NCBI RefSeq assembly: GCF_010548145.1
Contig: NZ_JAAGLN010000051.1
Coordinates: 1-36,561 of the forward strand
Direction: 5' to 3'
DNA: 36,561 nt
DNA from: Streptomyces sp. SID10853
GTDB taxonomy: Bacteria; Actinomycetota; Actinomycetes; Streptomycetales; Streptomycetaceae
In this document: one piece after another, positions 28,736 to 36,561 of the stretch
How positions within the stretch are numbered: the first letter of the stretch is position 1
How the letters are laid out: every line of letters starts with the position of its first letter
Program-made: the position numbers and the translations under genes
The notes under the pieces: generated by a model
Database searches by the model: none
What the model saw: only the letters and a program-made list of their open reading frames with translations
Told to the model about the DNA's origin: nothing

Positions 28736-29334
28736 TGGCCCGGCGTTACGACCCCGGCCGCCGGGACCGGATCATCGATGCCGCGATCCGGGTCGTCGGC
28801 GACCAGGGGATCGCCGGGCTGAGCCACCGCTCGGTCGCCGCCGAGGCCGATGTGCCGCTCGGCTCGACGACGTACCACTTCGCGACCCTCGACGAACTGC
28901 TGGTCGCCGCCCTGCGCAAGGTCACCGACGAGCCGCGTACCGGGGTCGAGGGCTGGGCGCGGGCGCTCGCCGCGCCGGGGCCGGGGCTCGCCGGCCGGCT
29001 CACCGCGCTGCTCGGACGGCTCGTCGCGGGGGACCGGAGCCGGGTGCGGCTGGAGTACGAGCTGTATCTCGCCGCGCTGCGCCGTGACGCGCTCGCGCCC
29101 GTCGCGGCGCAGTGGCTGGACGCCTGTGTGGAGGTCGTCCGGGCGCATGTCGGCGGTGACGCCGCCACGGCACGCGCCCTGGTGGCCCTGATCGACGGGC
29201 TGCTCATCCAACTCCTGCTGACCGGGCGGGCCTTCGACCCGGACGAGGTGCGGGAGGCATTCGACCGGATCATCGGCGGCCGGGATGTCCCGGCCTGCGG
29301 CTACGGCCTCCCGCAGCGGTCCCGGTGGCCGTAG
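28735..29334 (+). CDS. TetR-family transcription regulator
   Basis: The 199-residue protein begins with a TetR helix-turn-helix: RDRIIDAAIRVVGDQGIAGL and SVAAEADVPLGSTTYHFATL (about residues 11-52). An all-helical ligand domain follows. It probably represses the SMR gene to which it is coupled, using a site in the 28326-28414 gap; this is inference from context. ATG 28735 shares its A with the stop of the SMR gene. Confidence 0.92.
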   Translation: MARRYDPGRRDRIIDAAIRVVGDQGIAGLSHRSVAAEADVPLGSTTYHFATLDELLVAALRKVTDEPRTGVEGWARALAAPGPGLAGRLTALLGRLVAGDRSRVRLEYELYLAALRRDALAPVAAQWLDACVEVVRAHVGGDAATARALVALIDGLLIQLLLTGRAFDPDEVREAFDRIIGGRDVPACGYGLPQRSRWP

Positions 29335-29414
29335 CGGTGCCTCGGGCAACGGCCTCGGTGCGGCAGGAGCGGCCGACCGCTGAGACCGGTTCGCCGGTGC
29401 GGCGCCCGGCCGGT

Positions 29415-29420
29415 TAGGTT
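29415..29420 (+). promoter_or_regulatory. -10 box of a possible leaderless dapD promoter
   Basis: TAGGTT lies 6 nt before the ATG at 29427, with no Shine-Dalgarno. The -35 is weak. A small ACCGG-TTCG-CCGGT hairpin lies at 29385-29398. Confidence 0.45.
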
Positions 29421-29426
29421 TTGGTC

Positions 29427-30425
29427 ATGACCGACACGCTCTCGCAGACCCCTGCCCGCTCCACCGGCGCCGTGGCCGCCGGACTTGCCACCGTCACCGC
29501 CGACGGCACCGTCCTCGACACCTGGTTCCCCGCGCCCGAACTCTCCGCCGAGCCCGGCCCTGCCGGCACCGAGCGGCTCTCCGCCGAGCGCGCGGCCGAG
29601 CTGCTGGGCGACGCCGCCCCGAAGGCCGTCGGTCCCGACCCGCGCCGTGGTGTCGAGGTCGTCGCCGTCCGTACGGTCATCGCCTCGCTCGACGACAAGC
29701 CGCTGGACGCGCATGACGCCTACCTCAGGCTGCACCTGCTCTCGCACCGGCTGGTCCAGCCGCACGGCCAGAGCCTGGACGGCATGTTCGGCCTGCTCGC
29801 CAACGTCGCCTGGACCTCGCTCGGCCCGGTCGCCGTGGACGACATCGAGAAGGTGCGGCTGAACGCCCGCGCCGATGGCCTGCACCTCCAGGTCACCTCG
29901 ATCGACAAGTTCCCGCGTATGACGGACTACGTCGCGCCCAAGGGCGTCCGGATCGCCGACGCCGACCGGGTCCGCCTCGGCGCCCACCTCGCCGACGGCA
30001 CGACCGTCATGCACGAGGGCTTCGTCAACTTCAACGCGGGCACGCTCGGCACCTCCATGGTCGAGGGCCGGATCTCCGCGGGCGTGGTCGTCGGCAACGG
30101 CTCCGACATCGGCGGCGGCGCCTCCACCATGGGCACCCTCTCCGGCGGCGGCAACGTCCGTATCACCATCGGTGAGCGCTGCCTGGTCGGCGCGGAGGCG
30201 GGCGTCGGGATCGCGCTCGGCGACGAGTGCGTCGTCGAGGCCGGGCTCTACGTCACCGCGGGCACCCGGGTCACGATGCCCGACGGGCAGGTCGTCAAGG
30301 CCCGTGAGCTGTCCGGCGCCTCGAACATCCTCTTCCGCCGCAACTCGGTCACCGGCACGGTGGAGGCCCGTCCGAACAACGCGGTCTGGGGCGGTCTGAA
30401 CGAGATCCTGCACAGCCACAACTGA
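29427..30425 (+). CDS. dapD: Tetrahydrodipicolinate N-succinyltransferase
   Basis: The 332-residue enzyme transfers succinyl from succinyl-CoA to tetrahydrodipicolinate on the way to diaminopimelate and lysine. The C-terminal half is a left-handed beta-helix with hexapeptide repeats ([54 protein letters not shown]). [20 protein letters not shown] is the actinobacterial DapD signature. ATG 29427 is preferred to TTG 29421, because the predicted transcription start falls on it. A dapA gene converges from the right, placing two steps of the same pathway together. Confidence 0.95.
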   Translation: MTDTLSQTPARSTGAVAAGLATVTADGTVLDTWFPAPELSAEPGPAGTERLSAERAAELLGDAAPKAVGPDPRRGVEVVAVRTVIASLDDKPLDAHDAYLRLHLLSHRLVQPHGQSLDGMFGLLANVAWTSLGPVAVDDIEKVRLNARADGLHLQVTSIDKFPRMTDYVAPKGVRIADADRVRLGAHLADGTTVMHEGFVNFNAGTLGTSMVEGRISAGVVVGNGSDIGGGASTMGTLSGGGNVRITIGERCLVGAEAGVGIALGDECVVEAGLYVTAGTRVTMPDGQVVKARELSGASNILFRRNSVTGTVEARPNNAVWGGLNEILHSHN

Positions 30426-30447
30426 CGCCGCTCCGGCGGACGCCGCT

Positions 30448-30485
30448 CCTGCCGCCGCCCGGTGCCGGTCTCACCCGGCGGCAGG
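30448..30485. terminator. Possible bidirectional terminator, dapD/dapA
   Basis: CCTGCCGCCG (30448-30457) pairs with CGGCGGCAGG (30476-30485) across an 18-nt loop. The right arm includes the last codons of dapA. It is the only notable hairpin in the 45-nt convergent gap. Confidence 0.45.
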
Positions 30486-31367
30486 CAGCAGTTCCGCGTA
30501 CGCCCCCAGCAGCCCGTCGACCGCAGCGCGGCCGGCGGGCAGCAGGGGTTCACGTACCGGCCCCGACGGCAGCCCGGCCGCGCCGAGCAGGGTCTTGGCG
30601 GTCACCGTGCCCGGCAGGCCGGACGCCATCATCAGCTCCACCAGGGGAGTGTTGAGCCGGTTGAGGCGCGCGGCCTCGGCGGGGTCCGGGGTGTCGTACG
30701 CGTCGAGCACCGCCCGCAGCTGTCGGGGGGCCACATTCGCGACCGTGCCGACGAAGCCCGACCCGCCCACCGCGTACAGCGGGAGGTTCAGCTCCTCACA
30801 GCCGGAGTAATAGGCAAGACCGGTACGGGAGATGACCGTGGTGGAGCCCAGCAGGTCGTACGCGCAGTCCTTCACGGCCGCGATACGCGGATGCCCGGCC
30901 AGCCGCAGCAGCGCCCCCGTCCCGATCCGGGTACCGGTGCGGCCGGGGATGTCGTACAGCATCACGGGCAGCCCGGTGGCATCGGCGACCGTACGGAAGT
31001 GGGCCTCGACGGCCTCCTGCGGCGGACGGCTGTAGTACGGAGTCACCACCAGCAGGCCGTCCGCGCCCGCGCTCTCGGCCGACCGGGCCAGCTCCACGGT
31101 GTGCCGGGTCGACGCGCTGCCCACGCCCGCCACGAGGTGCGCGCGGTCGCCGACGGCCTCCGCGACCGCCCGGACCAGTGCGGTCTTCTCGGCGTCGCTG
31201 GTGGTCGGGGACTCTCCGGTGGTGCCGCTGAGGACGAGCCCGTCGCAGCCCGCGTCGACCAGATGGGCCGCGAGCCGCTGCGCACCCTCCAGGTCGAGCT
31301 CACCGTCGGCGGTGAACGGCGTGATCATTGCGCAGAGTGCACGCCCGAAGGGCTGTGAAGGGCTCAT
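30471..31367 (-). CDS. dapA: 4-Hydroxy-tetrahydrodipicolinate synthase
   Basis: The 298-residue TIM-barrel enzyme condenses pyruvate with aspartate semialdehyde, the first committed step to diaminopimelate. The Schiff-base lysine is K166 in AAVKDCAYDL. T49/T50 are in GTTGESPT, Y138 and R143 in LYDIPGRTG. The conserved set supports true DapA rather than a general aldolase of the family, although KDC in place of the usual KDA/KEA is slightly unusual. The ATG at 31367 has no strong ribosome site. It converges on dapD. Streptomyces often have two dapA copies. Confidence 0.92.
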   Translation of the reverse strand: MSPSQPFGRALCAMITPFTADGELDLEGAQRLAAHLVDAGCDGLVLSGTTGESPTTSDAEKTALVRAVAEAVGDRAHLVAGVGSASTRHTVELARSAESAGADGLLVVTPYYSRPPQEAVEAHFRTVADATGLPVMLYDIPGRTGTRIGTGALLRLAGHPRIAAVKDCAYDLLGSTTVISRTGLAYYSGCEELNLPLYAVGGSGFVGTVANVAPRQLRAVLDAYDTPDPAEAARLNRLNTPLVELMMASGLPGTVTAKTLLGAAGLPSGPVREPLLPAGRAAVDGLLGAYAELLPAAG

Positions 31368-31411
31368 GACGGCAGTCTTGCCTCAGCGGAGAGTGAAGGT
31401 CCACTTAGTTC

Positions 31412-31433
31412 TGCTTCGGGTGAGTGCGAAGCA
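31412..31433 (-). terminator. Hairpin after the lipoprotein gene
   Basis: TGCTTCG (31412-31418) pairs with CGAAGCA (31427-31433) around 8 nt, about 30 nt after the stop of the minus-strand lipoprotein gene. Confidence 0.4.
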
Positions 31434-31462
31434 CGGCTGAACAGTCCGGGCGAGGCGGCGGA

Positions 31463-32122
31463 TCAGTAGCCCGTGCCGCTGCTTGAACTGCTCGACGGCG
31501 AGGCACTGGAGCTCGCACTGGCACTGCTCGACGGGGAACTGCTCGCGCTGCTCGACGGTGAGCTGCTGGCTTTCGGCATCGCGGTGACCGCCTTGCCGTC
31601 GGGGCCCAGGACGTACCACTTGGCGCCGAACTGGGTGAGGCCCTGGCCGTTCATCTCGCCGGGCTTGTGGTCGCCCTGGTACGTGTAGAGCGGGTGGCCC
31701 TTGTAGGTGACCTGCTTGCCACCCGTGCTGCGGGTCGAGGTGTTGAGCAGTTTGGTCTGCACCCCGGTGCCCGAGGTCGGCTTCATCTTGGCGAGCAGCG
31801 GCGGCCATGCCTTGGCGCAGGCGCCCGAGCAGGTCGACTTGCTGGTCTTGTCCGCCTCGAAGAGATAGAGCGTCCGGCCCTTCCCGGTGACGAGGATCTT
31901 CCCCACCGGGGTGTCCTTGACCATGACCGTCCTGATCGCGGCCGCGGACGACGGGCTGCTCGACGCCGACATGCTGCTCGACGCCGACATACTGGCGGAC
32001 TGCGAAGGCCCGGCCCCGGTGGACTGGGACTTCGATCCGGCCGAGCTGGAACAACCGCTCACCGCCACGGCGACAAGGCCGGCCGCGGCTACGGCGGCCG
32101 CTGTACTGATGCTGCTCCTCAT
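31463..32122 (-). CDS. Lipoprotein with secreted-repeat (Lipoprotein_15-like) domains
   Basis: The 219-residue protein has a lipoprotein signal ending in the lipobox VSGC (C24), then a Ser-rich linker (about 25-60). Two related beta units follow: ILVTGKGRTLYLFEADKT with C98-SGA-C102 and AWPPLL, and VTYKGHPLYTYQGD with WYVLGPDGKAV. This is the pattern of the PF03640 secreted repeat, whose function is unknown. The last 35 residues are a Ser/Ala/Pro repeat tail. ATG 32122 has GGAGGAG at 32134-32128, which decides the start over the upstream frame. Confidence 0.88.
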   Translation of the reverse strand: MRSSISTAAAVAAAGLVAVAVSGCSSSAGSKSQSTGAGPSQSASMSASSSMSASSSPSSAAAIRTVMVKDTPVGKILVTGKGRTLYLFEADKTSKSTCSGACAKAWPPLLAKMKPTSGTGVQTKLLNTSTRSTGGKQVTYKGHPLYTYQGDHKPGEMNGQGLTQFGAKWYVLGPDGKAVTAMPKASSSPSSSASSSPSSSASASSSASPSSSSSSGTGY

Positions 32123-32263
32123 GGAGGCTCCTCCGGTCGGCCGCCGGAAGGGCGGCGCGCTGGTGGCCGGCCCGGAGCGGGCCGCCGGATCCACTGGACC
32201 GCGAGTCGCGGCGGCGGGCCACCCGGCAGAGCCGTCCGGAGTACGCGGCGCCGGTGAGCCCAC

Positions 32264-32318
32264 GGCCTGTCGTCGAAGTGCCGTCGTAGCCCGGAGGGCG
32301 GCACTTCGACGACAGGCC
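32264..32318 (-). terminator. Perfect 20-bp stem terminator of lepB
   Basis: Bases 32264-32283 pair without mismatch with 32299-32318 around a 15-nt loop. The hairpin directly abuts the lepB TAG (32319-32321) and insulates the lipoprotein gene. Confidence 0.85.
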
Positions 32319-33182
32319 CTAGGAAGCCCGGGGAGCGGCCGCCCGGCGGGTCTGCTCCGGGGCGCGCCTGCGCCTGCGCCACAGCACCAGCGGCACGGCG
32401 CCGAGCAGACCGGCCGCCGCGGGGGCCGAACTCGCGGCCGCGCCGAGGCCGCTCTGGCCGAAGGTGGCGGGGACCGGCAGGTTGTCCAGCCGGTTGAGGG
32501 GCCAGGCGATGACCTCGGCGCGCCCCACGACGTCCTTCACCGGGACGAAGCCGCCGCCTTTCTGGTCCTGGTGGTAGCGGGAGTCGGCCGAGTACTGCCG
32601 GTGGTCGCCCATGACCCAGAGGTGGCCCTTGGGCACCTTGACCTTGAACTGGCCCTGCGGGTCCGTGCTGCACGCGGTGTTGCCGGGGAAGACGTACGGC
32701 TCCTTGAGCGCCTTGCCGTTCACCTTCACCGGGCCGGTGCCCTTGCACTCGACGGTGTCGCCGCCGACTCCGATGACCCGCTTGATCAGGTCCTTCTCAT
32801 TGGCGGACGGCATCAGCCCGATGTAGCTCAGGCCCTTCTGGACCGGGTTGGGCTTCGCGGCGGGCTCGTCCGCGAGCCAGCCGTCCGGGTCGTGGAAGAC
32901 GACGACCTCGCCGCGGTGCGGCTCGGCGCCGAACCACGGGGTGAGCTTGTCGACCAGCACCCGGTCGCCGGTCTGCAGGGTGTTCTGCATGGAGTCCGAC
33001 GGGATGGAGAACGCCTGCAGCAGGAATGTCTTGATCAGCAGCGCGAGGACCAGCGCGATGACGACGAGCAGCGGGAGTTCCTTCCAGAAGGAACTCCGGG
33101 TGCTTCTGGTGGTCCTGCCGTGGCCCGAGTCCCGCGCGTCCGACGCGTCGCTCTCCTGGCCTGACTCCGTGCCGACCGTCAC
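32319..33182 (-). CDS. lepB: Type I signal peptidase
   Basis: The enzyme of about 287 residues removes signal peptides from exported proteins at the outer face of the membrane. A charged cytoplasmic N-terminus precedes the span ELPLLVVIALVLALLIKTFL. The Ser/Lys dyad is S64 in SIPSDSMQNT and K134 in DLIKRVIGVGGD. GHLWVMGDHRQYSADSR is box D/E. A second hydrophobic segment (SAPAAAGLLGAVPLVLW) followed by RRRRR ends the protein, as in Streptomyces Sip enzymes with a C-terminal anchor. GTG 33182 has AGGG eight bases upstream; GTG 33218 is an alternative start. Confidence 0.92.
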   Translation of the reverse strand: MTVGTESGQESDASDARDSGHGRTTRSTRSSFWKELPLLVVIALVLALLIKTFLLQAFSIPSDSMQNTLQTGDRVLVDKLTPWFGAEPHRGEVVVFHDPDGWLADEPAAKPNPVQKGLSYIGLMPSANEKDLIKRVIGVGGDTVECKGTGPVKVNGKALKEPYVFPGNTACSTDPQGQFKVKVPKGHLWVMGDHRQYSADSRYHQDQKGGGFVPVKDVVGRAEVIAWPLNRLDNLPVPATFGQSGLGAAASSAPAAAGLLGAVPLVLWRRRRRAPEQTRRAAAPRAS

Positions 33183-33280
33183 ATCCCCCACCCTCACTTC
33201 ATCCGGGAGCCTGCTCACTACACCCAGATCTTCGCACGCATCCCGCTGAGCCCGGTTCGCCCCTTTATCCCGTGCACATC

Positions 33281-33376
33281 CCGGACCGGCCGGGCGCCGC
33301 CCCCTCCCACGCCGGACCGGCCCGGGACGTCCCCGGACCGGTCCGGCGCCTCCGGCCTGCCGTGCCACCGGACCGG
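33281..33376. repeat. Four CCGGACCGG copies in the nucleases 3' gap
   Basis: CCGGACCGG occurs at 33281, 33312, 33333 and 33368; the third extends to the palindrome CCGGACCGGTCCGG. GGCCTGCCGTGC also occurs twice (about 33354 and 33379). The copies can pair with one another and may form a compound terminator for the minus-strand gene at 33390-35234. Confidence 0.6.
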
Positions 33377-33389
33377 CCGGCCTGCCGTG

Positions 33390-35234
33390 CTACGGGCGGA
33401 AGCGCAGCACGCTCGGGTCGTGGTCGCTGTTCTGGTCGGCGAACTCGGCGTTGATGTGAACGATGTCCAGCTGGTAATCGCGGACCGCCGGGCTCACCAG
33501 GATCTGGTCCAGGATCTGCGAATTGCCCTCGTAGACGTAGGAGTACCGCTCGTCCGCCGGCAGCGAGTACGCCGTGGCCGAGAGCGCCTTCCCGCCGGTG
33601 AGGATCTTCGCGGTGCCGGAGAACTCGAAGTCGTTGAGGTCACCGAGCACCACGACCTCGGCGTCGGACTGCGCCGAACGGATCTTCCTCACGAAGGTGT
33701 TCACGGCCTGGGCCTGCTCATGCCGCTCCGTCTCCGAGCTGCGCGCCGGGGGCTGGTACTGCGAGTCGATCGCCTGGTCGCCGCCCTTCGAGGCGAAGTG
33801 GTTGGCGACCAGGAAGACCTTCCTGCCGCGGAAGGTGAACTCCCCGGCCAGCGGCTTGCGGCTGTCCTTCCAGGCCGGGTTCGCGGGGTCGACCCGGCCG
33901 GGGGAGTAGGTCAGCGCCGCCCTGCCGCCCTGCCGGACGACACCGGTGGCGTTGGTAGCCGTACCGCCGGGACGGCTGGTGAAGCCGACGCGGTCCGGGT
34001 TGTAGAGGAAGCCCTGGCGGATGTTGCCGCCCGGCTCACCGCCGTCCGCCAGGTCGACCGGGTCGATGGAGCGCCACTGGTAGCGCGGGCCGCCCGCGGC
34101 GACGATCGCGTCGATGAACTTGCCGACCGTCACGTCGGCGGCCACCACACCGTCGTTCTTGGCGCCGTCGTTGTCCTGGACCTCCTCGATGGCCACGATG
34201 TCCGGCGAGGAGAGGTGGTCCACGATCCCGGCCGCCAGCTTGTCGAACTTGCTCTGCGGATCCGTCGGGTCCAGGTTCTCCACGTTGTACGTGGCGACGG
34301 CCAGCTCGTCCTTCTTCTGTTTGCGGGTGACCTCGGGCTTGGTCCGGCCCGCCTTGACGGCCCCCAGCTGCCGGGCGGCCACGGTGTACGTACCGGCGAA
34401 CTGGTTGTAGTCGAGCGGGCCCTCGGTGGTCCCGGTCAGCGAGTCACCGACGTTCGCGACCGGGAACGCCCCGGCGGACGCGGGGGCCAGCGACTGGACC
34501 ATCAGCCGCCCGGTGTTCTGCGACGCGTACCCGTTGTAGAGGGTGCCGCCGCGCGGTGTCGGGCGCTCGTCCGGCTTCACGGTGACCCACAGCTCCCCGT
34601 ACGAGTCGGTCGCACCGGTGACCCGCGAGGTGCCGATCCTGACGTTCATGCCCTCCAGGGACTCGTAGCGGTCGAGGGCGTACTTCTCCGGCTTCAGAGT
34701 GAGGCCGTTGATGCTGCCGCCCGCCGCCTTGTCGCCTGCGGGGGCGAAAGTGCCCGGTACGTCACGGGAGTTGATGACCGTCGCCGCGGGCAGCTGGTTG
34801 CCCGACGAGACGACGGTCACGGTCGGCTTGCCGATCTCGGTGACCGACTGGTTCCCGGACGCCGCACCGCCGGGTATGTACTCGTCGACCGTGCCGGAGA
34901 CGGTGACCGCGTCGCCCACGGCGACGGCCGGCGCCGAGCTGGTGAAGACGAAGACCCCCTCGCTGGTCGCGGGGTCCGCGTCCGGGTGCGGGTCCTGGAA
35001 CCAGAAGCCCTTGGAACCGGACGTCCGCACACCGGTCACGATGCCGGGCACACCGGCCACCGCCTTCCCGGCCAGCGGGGAGAGGCGGGTGCTGCCCTGG
35101 ATGTCGTGGATCCTGACCTCGGCCGCACCGGCCGAAGCGGGGGTGACGGCGAGCAGGCCGGCGGCGAGCGCGGCCATGACCACAGCTGTGACGGCCGTCG
35201 GTTTGGCGAGCGGGAGAGCGGGGAGAGCGCGCAT
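33390..35234 (-). CDS. Secreted endonuclease/exonuclease/phosphatase-fold protein
   Basis: The 614-residue protein has a Sec signal peptide (hydrophobic core AVTAVVMAALAAGLLAV, likely cut after ASA near residue 35). An N-terminal OB-like domain (about 38-190; GIVTGVRTSGSKGFWFQDP) follows. The C-terminal half is a metal-dependent endonuclease/exonuclease/phosphatase domain with ATYNVENL, IVAIEEVQDN, VVVLGDLNDF and the final SDHDPSVLRF. The layout is that of ExeM/NucH-type extracellular nucleases, so DNA or phosphoester turnover outside the cell is likely. ATG 35234 has GGAG at 35246-35243. Substrate is not proven. Confidence 0.9.
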   Translation of the reverse strand: MRALPALPLAKPTAVTAVVMAALAAGLLAVTPASAGAAEVRIHDIQGSTRLSPLAGKAVAGVPGIVTGVRTSGSKGFWFQDPHPDADPATSEGVFVFTSSAPAVAVGDAVTVSGTVDEYIPGGAASGNQSVTEIGKPTVTVVSSGNQLPAATVINSRDVPGTFAPAGDKAAGGSINGLTLKPEKYALDRYESLEGMNVRIGTSRVTGATDSYGELWVTVKPDERPTPRGGTLYNGYASQNTGRLMVQSLAPASAGAFPVANVGDSLTGTTEGPLDYNQFAGTYTVAARQLGAVKAGRTKPEVTRKQKKDELAVATYNVENLDPTDPQSKFDKLAAGIVDHLSSPDIVAIEEVQDNDGAKNDGVVAADVTVGKFIDAIVAAGGPRYQWRSIDPVDLADGGEPGGNIRQGFLYNPDRVGFTSRPGGTATNATGVVRQGGRAALTYSPGRVDPANPAWKDSRKPLAGEFTFRGRKVFLVANHFASKGGDQAIDSQYQPPARSSETERHEQAQAVNTFVRKIRSAQSDAEVVVLGDLNDFEFSGTAKILTGGKALSATAYSLPADERYSYVYEGNSQILDQILVSPAVRDYQLDIVHINAEFADQNSDHDPSVLRFRP

Positions 35235-35384
35235 CTACAGAACTCCGGAGGTGAGGGTGGAGTGGAGCGTGGGCTACGTTCTACGCGCGTCAATCTCTTG
35301 CGTACGGAGGCGAGTTGTCAAGGGTCGTGGGGTGGACGGAGGTTGACGGGTACATGAACCAGGTTGCATGGGTCGAAATGCGTC

Positions 35385-35390
35385 TACGCT
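35385..35390 (+). promoter_or_regulatory. Possible -10 box for the last gene
   Basis: TACGCT fits TAnnnT. TTGCAT at 35364-35369 could be the -35, but the spacing is only 15 bp. The predicted leader would be about 65 nt. Confidence 0.3.
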
Positions 35391-35462
35391 GGGGCGCCCG
35401 AACCGTATGCCCGAAGACCGCGCCCTCTCGCCGGTCGGTCTCAGCCCCGAGGAGAACCACCG

Positions 35463-36561
35463 ATGTCCGGAGACCGCCCCACCCTGCCGCCGGTGCGGCT
35501 GAACTCCGAAGCGGAACTCGCACGTGACGCGCTGGCCGCGCCCCTCTTCACGCGGGCCGTACGGCTGGCCCGCTGGGCCGGTCCCGGCACGCGCGTCGGC
35601 GCGGGGGGCGAGCTGGCCGACGAACAGCTGCCCGCGGCCGCGGCGGAGCTCGGTCTCGGTGCTGACGAGGACGGTGCGGCGCTGGCGAGCGAGGCGTGGC
35701 GGCTCGCCGTCGACACCGGCCTCGTCGACATCGAGCCGGCCGACGACGATGCCGAGGGGCGCGACGGGAGCGGCGACGGCGCAGCGGACGGCGAGGGCAG
35801 CGAGGGGACGGCGGCCCCCGGCGAGAACCTCGCGCTGATCACATCGGGCAGCCCCCAGGAGATCCTGGCGCTCTGGCTGGACGGTCTGGAGACCGTGCAC
35901 GCCGACGCCATCGCCCCGCAGTTCGACGACTTCGCCGACCTGGTCGGCGACGACGGCGAGATCGACTTCGGGAAGCTGGAGTGGGACCCGGATGCCGAGT
36001 CGGAGTTCCTCGACGGCGTGCTGGGCAATCTCTATCTGCTCACCGTGACGGAGACCGGCGCCCAGGACGCCCCGGTGCCGCTGCCCGCGCTGGCGGCCTC
36101 GATGATCGTCCCCGATGACATGGGCGAGCCCACGGACGACGTACTGGAGCAGGTGTCGGAGGCGATGATGCGGCTGGACGACCAGTTCAGCCTGCTCGAA
36201 CCGATCGGCCTGGTCGAGTACCACCCGGTCGACGAGGCCCTGATGGCCGAAGAGGCGGAGAACGCGGAGGAGCACGGGGGCCAGGGGCGGCCCGTGGACG
36301 ACGAGGACGTCTCCCGGTACGGCATGGTGCGGCTCACCCCGCTCGGTCTGTACGGGATCCGGGCCCGGATGCTCGACGCGGGTGTCGACGCGCCGGCTGT
36401 CGGTGAGCTCGCCGACAAGGACGCGGGCGCCCTGCTCGACGCCCTCGCGCGCTTCCCCGAGGGCGCGGCGCGCGCCGAGACCGTGCTCTGGCTGGACGGC
36501 CGTGAACCGGGCGCCGCCGCAGCCGAGTTGCTGTCCGCCGCGCGGGGCGAGGACAGCGGCG
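35463..36561 (+). CDS. Unrecognised cytoplasmic protein with acidic linker (5' part)
   Basis: The frame runs open from ATG 35463 to the window end (366 codons, partial). GAGGAGA at 35449-35455 supports the start. I do not recognise the family. Residues 12-90 are helical and resemble a small helix-turn-helix or winged-helix module (ELGL, then AWRLAVDTGLVDIE). Residues 91-121 are an acidic Gly/Asp/Glu linker. A larger acidic helical domain follows, with a wing-like VRLTPLGLYGIRARMLDAG about residues 290-308. The last part resembles HEAT-type helices. There is no signal peptide or membrane span. Codon bias matches its neighbours. Confidence 0.8.
   Translation, partial: MSGDRPTLPPVRLNSEAELARDALAAPLFTRAVRLARWAGPGTRVGAGGELADEQLPAAAAELGLGADEDGAALASEAWRLAVDTGLVDIEPADDDAEGRDGSGDGAADGEGSEGTAAPGENLALITSGSPQEILALWLDGLETVHADAIAPQFDDFADLVGDDGEIDFGKLEWDPDAESEFLDGVLGNLYLLTVTETGAQDAPVPLPALAASMIVPDDMGEPTDDVLEQVSEAMMRLDDQFSLLEPIGLVEYHPVDEALMAEEAENAEEHGGQGRPVDDEDVSRYGMVRLTPLGLYGIRARMLDAGVDAPAVGELADKDAGALLDALARFPEGAARAETVLWLDGREPGAAAAELLSAARGEDSG

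Overview
The window is about 36.6 kb of very GC-rich DNA with strong third-position G/C bias, GTG/ATG/TTG starts and gene families typical of Streptomyces (WhiA, an RbpA-family protein, SufR-type suf operon, OpcA). The gene order matches what I recall of the S. coelicolor chromosome from whiA to dapA; this was not checked by search. It is core chromosome. I see no tRNA or rRNA gene, insertion sequence, prophage, CRISPR array or attachment site.

Region 1 (1-6335, + strand): the 3' end of whiA, then gap-pgk-tpiA, secG, an RbpA-family gene (probably rbpB) and pgi. Region 2 (6410-12997, - strand): a compact pentose-phosphate operon, tkt-tal-zwf-opcA-pgl, whose last junctions overlap by 4 bp. It converges on pgi across a strong bidirectional hairpin. 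Lower glycolysis, glucose-6-phosphate isomerase and the pentose-phosphate branch therefore lie side by side.

Region 3 (13346-18724): heme A synthesis. ctaB (heme O synthase) reads right and ctaA (heme A synthase) reads left. Between them are a small unknown protein and an amidohydrolase-like protein that seems to have lost its catalytic residues. A two-gene ABC exporter follows on the - strand. Region 4 (18890-25537): sufR-sufB-sufD-Rieske ferredoxin-sufC-sufS-sufU-sufT, a tightly coupled Fe-S cluster assembly operon. A CAAC-N6-GTTG palindrome covers the presumed sufR -10 region and start codon. A perfect terminator hairpin ends the operon.

Region 5 (25724-36561): mixed genes. These are a secreted DUF3616 protein, a multi-pass membrane protein with a 9-bp tandem repeat in its 3' end, an SMR efflux/TetR pair, dapD and a convergent dapA (lysine/diaminopimelate pathway), a repeat-family lipoprotein, type I signal peptidase, a large secreted nuclease/phosphatase-fold protein, and the 5' part of an unrecognised protein with an acidic linker.

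I did not find a clearly new multi-gene system. The best leads are the degenerate amidohydrolase, the SufR operator with an adjacent TTAGG-N4-CCTAA palindrome, and a run of genes with a TAnnnT box 6-7 nt before the start codon and no Shine-Dalgarno, which suggests leaderless transcripts.
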